A program made the position numbers and the translations under genes. 10,702 nt of DNA from Candidatus Aerophobota bacterium (GTDB lineage Bacteria > Aerophobota > Aerophobia > Aerophobales > B3-G15). This document shows positions 1 to 6,358 of the stretch, piece after piece. The DNA lies in NCBI GenBank assembly GCA_030607715.1, contig JAUWJM010000047.1, forward strand, positions 1 to 10,702. The letters are read 5' to 3'. The stretch's first letter is position 1, and each line of letters starts with the position of its first letter. Below the pieces are notes generated by a model, which worked only from the letters and a program-made list of their open reading frames with translations, ran no database searches and was not told the origin of the DNA.

Positions 1-28
1 CTATAATACAATTTTACACTTTTGTCAA
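1..28 (-). promoter_or_regulatory. Possible promoter reading off the left edge
   Basis: On the minus strand there is a perfect TTGACA (plus-strand TGTCAA, 23-28). After 17 nt the sequence reads TATAG and then leaves the window, so the last base of the -10 box is unseen. It lies just downstream of the arylsulfotransferase-like gene and would drive a gene outside the window. The spacing is ideal, but AT-rich DNA yields such boxes by chance. The region 1-96 holds no gene. A weak stem (ATCAGC 36-41 with GCTGAT 58-63) is too poor to call a terminator. Confidence 0.3.
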
Positions 29-96
29 ATAACAAATCAGCTTTTTATCGAGACTTCGCTGATGTATAGTTAAGTTAATTACTGTTAAATTAGGTC

Positions 97-1284
97 TTAA
101 CAAAATTCGTGATTTCCGTTAAGAGCTTCCGGTCCATACACCGCATTGAACCATTGATAATTATCAGCATCTAATACTTTCCCCTTTAAACCACTATAAT
201 TAGGCCCATAACGATAAGCCCGATATATAAAACTATTTAGTGTTTGACCTGTATAGGAACCATAGAATGGAGAGATATACTCCCATACTGTTTCTCCATT
301 ATAAGTAACCTCAAAGATACGTCCTGTCTCAGTTTCAGTAATTAAGGTATTACCATTAGGAAGTCGTTGACATCCTCCACAGCAAGATGAAAAAAATGCA
401 AATGGTGGATCACTCTTATATTCCCACTCAATTTTATTAGTCTTCGGATTAACCTCTAATATCCGACTATAATTAAACTTAGAAAATCTACGATGGGCTC
501 CATTATCAAATACCAAAATATTCCCGTTGTCCAGCATAGTAGGCTCATGTGGATGAGCTAATTCTTCCTGTCCCCATCTCCATTTAATATCACCAGTTTT
601 TTTATCAATAATACAGATAAGATTAATCTGACGAAAGGAAGCTAAAATATCCTCATTTGGTAAAATAGTACAGGTGTTCATATGGGTCCATTCACATCGA
701 AATTCCAAGGGACAGATAATATCTATTTTAGGATCCAGATGCTCATAAGCTAACCATTCCCAGACTATTTCCCCTTCTGCATTAACCTCATTAAGAGCAT
801 CACACCACATAGGAGCCATTGGTTCAGCAGGAATTCCTCCTTTAATCTCATTTTTTATATCATCAGGGACATATACATATTTGATGAGCATTGTGTTCCC
901 ACTTCCCATACGATAAAAATCATGACTAAGTAAAGGATCCTCATATTTCCAAACTAAATTGTTGTTTGAATCTACCTCTACCATATATTGAGCACCACCA
1001 AACCATAGGGTAGTAACTATATTATGATCTTTATCAAAAAGATTAATCTTTGGTCCTTTTACATTTTTCTCCTCTCTACCACAATAAAGTAAATTACCGT
1101 CAGGAAGAAGCCGACTAAAAAAACACGGTTTGTGAGCTAATGGCCAACGGTAAACAATCTGTCCCTCCATATCAATTAACCATGTATCATATCCACCTTC
1201 TGGAGCAAATAATGTGTATCCTTTATATGCCTTTGACGGATTATAATAAATTACGCCTTTTGGGGTTTTCTTTGCAATACTCAT
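97..1284 (-). CDS. Arylsulfotransferase (ASST)-like beta-propeller protein, cytosolic
   Basis: The protein resembles the arylsulfotransferase (Arylsulfotran_2/ASST) family, whose characterised members move sulfate between phenolic esters through a sulfo-histidine. About six propeller blades are visible. Each has a G-x-x-x-W-x-W/Y strand and a following L-P-N/D-G-N-x-L turn, for example around residues 47-50, 177-180, 237-240, 288-291 and 336-338 (counted from the upstream ATG at 1293). Candidate catalytic histidines are H204 (WTHMN) and H247/H249 (AHPHEP). Unlike periplasmic ASSTs it has no signal peptide, and it carries a cysteine-rich turn, SSCCGGCQ, near residue 302. I chose ATG 1284 because the AGGAGG site (1294-1299) is 9 nt upstream of it. 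The longer start at 1293 abuts that site with no spacer. It is last in the sugar ABC operon, 90 nt after the URO-D gene. Sulfotransfer itself is unproven; the fold assignment is firmer than the reaction. Confidence 0.75.
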   Translation of the reverse strand: MSIAKKTPKGVIYYNPSKAYKGYTLFAPEGGYDTWLIDMEGQIVYRWPLAHKPCFFSRLLPDGNLLYCGREEKNVKGPKINLFDKDHNIVTTLWFGGAQYMVEVDSNNNLVWKYEDPLLSHDFYRMGSGNTMLIKYVYVPDDIKNEIKGGIPAEPMAPMWCDALNEVNAEGEIVWEWLAYEHLDPKIDIICPLEFRCEWTHMNTCTILPNEDILASFRQINLICIIDKKTGDIKWRWGQEELAHPHEPTMLDNGNILVFDNGAHRRFSKFNYSRILEVNPKTNKIEWEYKSDPPFAFFSSCCGGCQRLPNGNTLITETETGRIFEVTYNGETVWEYISPFYGSYTGQTLNSFIYRAYRYGPNYSGLKGKVLDADNYQWFNAVYGPEALNGNHEFC

Positions 1285-1374
1285 TACAGTCATCCTCCTA
1301 TCACATAGTACCTTACCTACCAGTAACTAAACAACCATAGACAGATATTACAAGAATAAATATAATTTATTTTT

Positions 1375-2565
1375 TTAAGAAAACCGACCGTATCTAATTC
1401 CAGATTCAATGAATTGAATGCAATTTTCTTTTAGTCTATTTGAAACAAATGTTATAGGACCTGCTGAGGGAGCTAATATAAACTTCTCCTTTCCTCCTTC
1501 AAGTATAGCTTTTTTTACCTTTTCATCAATTTCTTTTGAAGAGCAATGCTCTAAGTCTTCAAATTCGATATTTCCTACCAGGGTTATTTTACCCTTTACC
1601 CATCTTTTTGCTTCCCCAATTTCAATGTCTCCATTAGGAGGAGGCTCCACAGGATCTGTAAGATCCGCTCCCATGTCTATCATTTTATCCAAAACACTTT
1701 TAATTCTGCCATGACAATGGACAGCCACATAACAGTTATATTTATGAACAAGAGTAAAAAGTTGTCTATCATATTTTACTACAAATTCGTCGTAAAGCTC
1801 AGGAGACATCATGGGAGGGGTAGCTTGCTCTGAGCCTCCAAAATGAAATATAGGGCCAACTCCTTTTTGTAAAAGATACTCTAATTGTTGATATATTCTT
1901 TCAAAGGCAGTTTCAATTAATTTTACTATAGTAGATTTTTCAGTTGCACACCATATTAAAAATTCTCCAAATCGGAAAAGTTGAGATACGCACACCATGG
2001 GGGTACTTACAAAGGTATACATCAACCCACCTTTTTGCTCAATTCTATCTTTATATTTAAAGAAATCCTCAACATTTGGTTTCTGAAACTCATAAGGAAC
2101 AGAGAGAATTTTCTCCACATCCTTTTTGTCTTCAATCAGGTACTTTCTGTCCCAAACCGTAGAAATGTTCTTCTGTTTTTCACAGATATATTCTAAATCT
2201 CCCTTAGGAGTTTTAACCTGATAGTTTATTAAAAAAGAACCATTTTTCATTTCAACTTTATCTATCTTTATAAATTCTCGAGGAATGAGTAGAAATCTTC
2301 TGTCAAATTCAGGGAATCCATAGGTCCATACCTTCTCACATTTTGCCTCAACCAATTTTACAATTTCCAGATAATTGGAATCTTTAGTTATCCATTCATC
2401 CAGAGCAGGAATGCCATTCATTAAAAGGTAAGCAACTGAAAATGATACATCAATTCCCGAAGGATTAATAATTGACTGAGTAACATCTGGGGCTGGAGCA
2501 TAGATAGGAACCCTATCAATTTTTTCACCTCTTAGGGTCTTTAAAATTCTTTCTCGTGAGGTCAT
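1375..2565 (-). CDS. Uroporphyrinogen decarboxylase (URO-D) superfamily protein, probable methyltransferase-like
   Basis: A 396-residue TIM-barrel protein of the URO-D/MtaA-CmuA superfamily. The N-terminus has the family signature of superfamily members (TSRERILKTLRGEKIDRVP, residues 2-20). Later come a GGSEQATPPMMSPELY segment (243-258), a possible metal-binding HCHG (283-286), DPVEPPPNGD (304-313), LVGNIE (329-334) and FILAPSAGP (362-370). Haem-pathway HemE has a different N-terminus and active-site arginines, and no haem genes are nearby, so HemE is unlikely. Relatives include methylcobamide:CoM-type and O-demethylation methyltransferases that use zinc held by His/Cys. The HCHG could do this, but no corrinoid protein is in the window. 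It follows the permease genes after 159 nt and has its own ribosome site (AGGTGG) 5' of ATG 2565. The substrate is unknown. Confidence 0.85.
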   Translation of the reverse strand: MTSRERILKTLRGEKIDRVPIYAPAPDVTQSIINPSGIDVSFSVAYLLMNGIPALDEWITKDSNYLEIVKLVEAKCEKVWTYGFPEFDRRFLLIPREFIKIDKVEMKNGSFLINYQVKTPKGDLEYICEKQKNISTVWDRKYLIEDKKDVEKILSVPYEFQKPNVEDFFKYKDRIEQKGGLMYTFVSTPMVCVSQLFRFGEFLIWCATEKSTIVKLIETAFERIYQQLEYLLQKGVGPIFHFGGSEQATPPMMSPELYDEFVVKYDRQLFTLVHKYNCYVAVHCHGRIKSVLDKMIDMGADLTDPVEPPPNGDIEIGEAKRWVKGKITLVGNIEFEDLEHCSSKEIDEKVKKAILEGGKEKFILAPSAGPITFVSNRLKENCIQFIESGIRYGRFS

Positions 2566-2632
2566 TTTTTATACCACCTATGATGAGACTAACTAATAGC
2601 CCAAATATTCTTAAAAAGCGCTAAACCAAATT

Positions 2633-2661
2633 CCTATAGAAATTCTTTCTTTTCTAATCAA
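2633..2661 (-). promoter_or_regulatory. Weak promoter candidate before the URO-D gene
   Basis: On the minus strand TTGATT (plus 2656-2661) is followed after 17 nt by TATAGG (plus 2633-2638). Each box matches 4 of 6 consensus bases. It sits in the 159-nt gap between the second permease and the URO-D gene, the largest gap inside this operon, so a secondary start is reasonable. A small stem (TTCTAC/GTAGAA, about 2697-2716) is in the same gap but has no T tract. Confidence 0.25.
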
Positions 2662-2724
2662 TAAAGATTCTTTCCTCTTATTATTTAGAGCTATCTTCTA
2701 CTTTTTGATGTAGAATTATCTTGA

Positions 2725-3594
2725 TTACTCCTTAAGCGATCCGGCTAAAAATCCTCGAATAAAATGTCGTTGAACAATAAGAAACATAATAACAATAGGT
2801 ACAGCCATAGTTATACCTGCAGCACCCACTTTATTAAAGAAAGCCGTGCCAAAAAGAAATATGAAGTCAGTTAAACCTACAGGGGCAGTTCTTATCTTCT
2901 GACTTTCCAGGAGAATAGAGGCAAAAGCAAACTCTGACCAAGAACCAACAAAATGATAAGTCCCCACAGAGATAATACCTATCCAACCCATAGGTAAAAT
3001 AACATGGAAAAATGCCCTTAATCTGGAACACCCATCTATAAATGCCGCTTCTTCTAATTCTTTGGGAATAGCATTGAAGAATCCAGAAATAAGCCAGGTA
3101 GTGATGGGAAGACCAAAAGCTGTGTATACCAGCACCAAACCCCAAAGGTTATCGCACAACCCATATCTGCTAATCATGACATAGATAGGTACCATTAATG
3201 CTGGGCCAGGAAGCATTCTTGTTAGTATAAGAGTGGTAAGCAAAGCCTTATCTCCTCTGAACTTAAATCTGGAAAACCCATAACCGGCCATGGAGGCAAA
3301 ACATACAACAATAAAAGTAGAAATTACTGCCACAAAAGCACTGTTTAAAAGATAATTTTGCCAGGGAAGAGCCTGGCCTGCATAGGTTGCTCTGGAAAAG
3401 ATCTGTCGGTAGGCTTCTACTGTTGGTTTTTCAGGTAAATACTTTATGGGAAGAGCGTATAACTCACTATGAGACTTAAAAGAGGTTATACCAAGCCAGA
3501 TTACCGGAAATAAAACAAACATAAAGATAATAATACCTATTAAATTAATAAGAACAAGTTTTGAGAATTTCTTCCTTATAATTTTCTTATGCAT
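2725..3594 (-). CDS. Carbohydrate ABC transporter permease, MalG/UgpE type
   Basis: A 289-residue inner-membrane permease of the CUT1 sugar-importer class. The first transmembrane segment is at residues 13-36, followed by an extracytoplasmic loop and about five more hydrophobic segments. The cytoplasmic EAA loop that docks the ATPase is clear: E182-A-A-x3-G188, nine residues, then V-I-L-P ending at P201. The C-terminal FIRGFLAGSLKE is typical of MalG-type subunits. It starts 14 nt after the partner permease stop with only a weak AGGGG upstream, consistent with translational coupling. Substrate specificity cannot be read from permeases of this class. Confidence 0.93.
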   Translation of the reverse strand: MHKKIIRKKFSKLVLINLIGIIIFMFVLFPVIWLGITSFKSHSELYALPIKYLPEKPTVEAYRQIFSRATYAGQALPWQNYLLNSAFVAVISTFIVVCFASMAGYGFSRFKFRGDKALLTTLILTRMLPGPALMVPIYVMISRYGLCDNLWGLVLVYTAFGLPITTWLISGFFNAIPKELEEAAFIDGCSRLRAFFHVILPMGWIGIISVGTYHFVGSWSEFAFASILLESQKIRTAPVGLTDFIFLFGTAFFNKVGAAGITMAVPIVIMFLIVQRHFIRGFLAGSLKE

Positions 3595-3608
3595 GATTAA
3601 TGAATCCC

Positions 3609-4481
3609 CTATCTGTTTGTTTTCTTAAATAGCCACAAATACACAAAACTTACACTTATCAGTATCAGAATATTAATAACTGAGAGCGCCGCTGCTCGAC
3701 CAAATCTGTAATTATTAAAAGCCATCTGATATATATATGTTGGCAAAATATGGGTAGCATCTACGGGTCCTCCTTGAGTCGTAACCCAAATTATAACAAA
3801 CTCCTGAATGATCCAGATTAGAACAACAATGGTCAGGATAAGAAATGTGTAGTTTATTATGGGAAGAATTATTCGCCAGAATTTCTGCCATCCTGAGGCT
3901 CCATCTATAGTTGCTGCTTCTAACAAACTAATAGATACTCCTTGAATAGCTGCTGAGAGAAGAAGAGCTATTAAAGGTACATTTTTCCAAACTAAAACAA
4001 AGGTAAGAGCATAAATAGCAAATTTGGGGTCTCCCAACCAGGGAATACTCTCTTTAATAAATCCAATTTTTTTTAATATATCATTTATTATGCCAAATTG
4101 TGCATTCAGCATCCACTGCCAGGTAGTGGCCGATACTACAGAGGGAAGTATCCATGGTATAAGTATCACTGCTCGTAAAATCCTATTTATCTTAAAATCG
4201 AAACTAAGATAATATCCTATGGCCATTCCTATGCTCATAGACAAAACTGCCCCCAGGGTCATCCAGATAAAAGTATTCTTTAATACAAGAAGGAAAACTG
4301 GATCTCTAAATACCATAATGAAAGTTTTTAGACCTACAAACTTTTCCATTCCAGGACGAAGAAGAAAAAGATTGGTAAAACTTAACCTGAACACGTCAAA
4401 AATTGGATAGGCTATAAACAACATCACTAAAATAAACGTAGGGAGCACTAAAAAATAGGGTAAACTAGTTTTTTCTTTCAT
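3609..4481 (-). CDS. Carbohydrate ABC transporter permease, MalF/UgpA type
   Basis: A 290-residue membrane permease, the heterodimer partner of the downstream MalG-type protein. It has six predicted membrane segments, the first at residues 9-30 (the short MalF form, without the long periplasmic domain). The EAA loop is E188-A-A-T-I-D-G194, nine residues, then I-I-L-P ending at P207. The segment around IWVTTQGGPVDATHILPTYI (232-251) is characteristic of the MalF/UgpA side. No Shine-Dalgarno sequence is visible in front of ATG 4481; only AT-rich sequence separates the start from the intercistronic palindrome. Expression is therefore probably low relative to the binding protein. No ATP-binding subunit is encoded in the window; such importers often share one encoded elsewhere. 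Confidence 0.93.
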   Translation of the reverse strand: MKEKTSLPYFLVLPTFILVMLFIAYPIFDVFRLSFTNLFLLRPGMEKFVGLKTFIMVFRDPVFLLVLKNTFIWMTLGAVLSMSIGMAIGYYLSFDFKINRILRAVILIPWILPSVVSATTWQWMLNAQFGIINDILKKIGFIKESIPWLGDPKFAIYALTFVLVWKNVPLIALLLSAAIQGVSISLLEAATIDGASGWQKFWRIILPIINYTFLILTIVVLIWIIQEFVIIWVTTQGGPVDATHILPTYIYQMAFNNYRFGRAAALSVINILILISVSFVYLWLFKKTNR

Positions 4482-4502
4482 TTATTTTTAAGAATTTTCT
4501 AC

Positions 4503-4533
4503 CCAGGTACACCATTTGAAATGGTGTACCTGG
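4503..4533. repeat. 31-nt perfect palindrome between binding-protein and permease genes
   Basis: CCAGGTACACCATTT (4503-4517), a single G (4518), then AAATGGTGTACCTGG (4519-4533). The arms are perfect over 15 bases; as RNA a 12-bp GC-containing stem with a 7-nt loop is realistic. It starts 21 nt after the binding-protein stop and ends 21 nt before the permease start. There is no T tract on the minus-strand side, so a strong terminator is unlikely. By analogy with malE-malF, such a hairpin can protect the 3' end of the binding-protein message and lower permease output. A dispersed repeat is the alternative. Confidence 0.85.
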
Positions 4534-4553
4534 AAATTTTATTTCACTTCCAC

Positions 4554-5872
4554 TTACATTCTAAGAAGATCGTAAAGTTCCTGTGCTGACTTGGCTACCG
4601 CATCCAGAGCAGATTGAGGATCTTTCTGTAAAAGCACAACTGATTGAATAGCTTTACCCAGTGAGTTTTCAGCTTCGGTAAGCCCGATAAATCTGGGCAT
4701 GGGCAAAGAGCCCTTAAATAGCTTCCCTGCTTTGTAACTTTTTACCCATTCTGGCCATACCTTTTTTAGTTGAGGCGAATCATAAGCTGCCTTGTATGCT
4801 GGAACCCTACATACCTCAGCTGAACCATCCCATAAACTCAACTGCTCAGGCTGTGTCCAAAAATCAACGTATTTCAGAGCAGCTTCAGGATGTTTGCTAA
4901 GGGTAGTAACCATTAAAGCTGCAGTGGGATCCATAATGGTAGATGCAGGAGTAAATTTACCAGTAGGTTTATCCTGACACGGGAATAATGCTCCCTCCCA
5001 TCTTAGTCCCTCAGGAGTAGGCCAATACCAGGGAGTTATTAACCAAGACAAGCCAGCCCACATAGCTACTCTTCTCTCAGCAAATAGTGACGCTCCTTCC
5101 CAGAAGCGAGTCTCCGTTAAATTTTTGTTTGTGTATCCTCCCTTGACTAAATCATAGTAAAGTTTGAGAGCATCCACAAACCCAGGTCCATTTACCGAAA
5201 TTTTATTATTCTTCTCATCCAAAAAACACCCTCCGTTAGCATAGGCAATTCCTTCAAAGATGTTAATATCAACCGGGGCAAGCGTTGCCTGAAGAGCTAT
5301 TCAGGTCTACCAGGTTTTGTTAACTTTTCAGCATATCTTTTCAACTCTATCCAATTTCCAGGTGGGCCTTTAAGACCTGCCTCTTCCAAAGCATCAAGGT
5401 TGTAAGCCAAAAAAGTAGCCATATCAACATAAGTTGGAAAAGCATACAAATGATCCTGGTACATACAGGTATTCCAAATTTCTGGCACAATGCGATCTTT
5501 CCAACTATTCACCGTAGCATAGTTTATTTCATCGAGAGGTTGAATTATATTTAATCCCACAAAATCAGGAATATCCTGACCAAAAGCAACAACTACATCA
5601 GCGAGATTTTTTGTCTGGAATCCTCCTATAATCTTCTGTCTTCTTATCTGTCCATAGAAAAAACTATAATTAATTTTAATATCAGGGTTCTGCTTCAAAA
5701 ACTTTTCGTTTACCCTGGGCCAAAACTCTACTTCACCTGGACTACCCCCCATTTTCCATACTTTTATAGTCACTGCTGCAGAAACATTGGCCAAAAACCA
5801 AATAAATAAAAGGGTACTAATCGCAACTATCCCTATTTTTCCTATATTTCCTTTTTTGGTAAATACCTTCAT
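4554..5872 (-). pseudogene. Extracellular sugar-binding protein of ABC importer, frameshifted near 5300
   Basis: Family 1 solute-binding lipoprotein-like or secreted receptor that would deliver sugar to the two permeases. The first 191 codons (5872 to 5297) begin with a signal peptide: basic KKGNIGK, hydrophobic core to residue 29, probable cleavage after VSA (30-32). Translation then hits TAG. The other frame continues at once as IALQATLAPVDINIFEGIAY (from about 5301) and runs to the TAA at 4554, giving a typical C-lobe (for example MWAGLSWLI, DPTAALMV, AALKYVDFWTQPEQ). One added A (GAATAG to GAAATAG) restores about 439 residues, the usual family length. A lost 7-nt repeat copy, giving PEYGIAL, also fits. 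The start has GGAGGT 6 nt upstream. A TTG at 5222 could start the C-part alone, but that fragment would lack a signal peptide and half the fold. It is either a real pseudogene or a sequence error. Confidence 0.88.
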
Positions 5873-6006
5873 CTTTTACCTCCAATACCTCTAAGAATAT
5901 TTTTTTATACCCAACTGAACGTTTTCCCAGGCCTCTTTTGTCTTTCACCTCCTTGTGTATAATAGATTTTGATACCCTACTAAATCTTTATTAAACAAAG
6001 TAGGAC

Positions 6007-6028
6007 GGCAGACATTATACAATCTGCC
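6007..6028 (-). promoter_or_regulatory. Operator-like inverted repeat around a TATAAT box
   Basis: GGCAGA (6007-6012) and TCTGCC (6023-6028) are perfect 6-base arms separated by 10 nt, 22 nt overall, the size of a dimeric repressor site. The minus-strand reading of the spacer contains a perfect TATAAT (plus 6014-6019). No good -35 box is seen 16-18 nt upstream, so it may be an activator-dependent promoter, an operator, or a hairpin in the leader RNA of the sugar ABC operon. Confidence 0.4.
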
Positions 6029-6218
6029 TATTTACCTTATAGTGAATATGTATTTTACTATTATTATTCTGTTAACTAAAATAAAACTAATCTGTCTAAT
6101 AAAGTGGTAAAAAGGGTGGCCATTTTCCTAACAAAAAAGTTTTTAAAGAAACTCTTTTATGGATTTTGCCTTTTTGTTAAAAGGTTTATACATTAAGTCA
6201 AATAATTATATATACATT

Positions 6219-6247
6219 ATAATAATAATAAACCAAATAATTGTCAA
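6219..6247 (-). promoter_or_regulatory. Promoter of the sugar ABC operon
   Basis: On the minus strand a perfect TTGACA (plus 6242-6247), a 17-nt spacer and TATTAT (plus 6219-6224, 5 of 6). A perfect TATAAT overlaps at 6216-6221 but with a 20-nt spacer. This is the best sigma70-type promoter upstream of the binding-protein gene. It overlaps the far arm of a 9-bp stem downstream of the transketolase gene. Confidence 0.5.
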
Positions 6248-6294
6248 ACTCTTAAAAAATTTTGTTAGCCTGACTTCTACAAAGATAAGAGTTT
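6246..6294. terminator. Possible terminator stem between transketolase and the ABC promoter
   Basis: AAACTCTTA (6246-6254) and TAAGAGTTT (6286-6294) are perfect 9-base inverted arms around a 31-nt loop. On the plus strand a T run follows (6292-6297). On the minus strand, where the transketolase transcript arrives, only a broken T-rich stretch follows. A second stem, GCAGAG/CTCTGC (6333-6349), lies 9 nt after the transketolase stop but has no T tract. One of these probably marks the transcript end. Confidence 0.3.
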
Positions 6295-6358
6295 TTTAGG
6301 GAACTTTGACGAGCGAAATCCTTTGTTCATTCGCAGAGATTTACTCTGCATCACTTTA

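Larger units (their letters stand above)
5873..6358. other. 486-nt non-coding gap: 5' region of ABC operon and 3' end of transketolase
   Basis: No convincing gene is present on either strand. From right to left it holds stem-loops after the transketolase stop, a good minus-strand promoter, an AT-rich hairpin (TAACAAAAA 6129-6137 with TTTTTGTTA 6171-6179), an inverted repeat around a TATAAT box, and an orphan AAGGAGGTG (minus strand, 5946-5954). The true ribosome site, GGAGGT, lies just before 5872. If transcription starts near 6212, the leader is about 340 nt, unusually long. Confidence 0.6.

Noticed and set aside
36..63. Stem ATCAGC/GCTGAT after the ASST-like gene as a terminator
   Set aside because: Six base pairs with a 16-nt loop and no T tract on the transcribed strand.
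1356..1376. AT-only palindrome AATAAAT-ATA-ATTTATT with T run between the URO-D and ASST-like genes
   Set aside because: It contains no G or C pairs, and the T run lies on the plus strand where no gene is transcribed. Probably low-complexity sequence.
1375..2565. Haem-pathway HemE
   Set aside because: The N-terminal signature and HCHG site fit the methyltransferase-like branch, and no haem genes are nearby.
4503..4533. Palindrome as a strong rho-independent terminator
   Set aside because: In the direction of transcription it is followed by GTAGAAAATTC, with no T tract.
5895..5945. Short minus-strand frame reading KEAWENVQLGIKKYS before a stop, possibly a gene end
   Set aside because: The frame is closed by TGA just upstream, has no start, and cannot be tied to any family. 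Likely chance.
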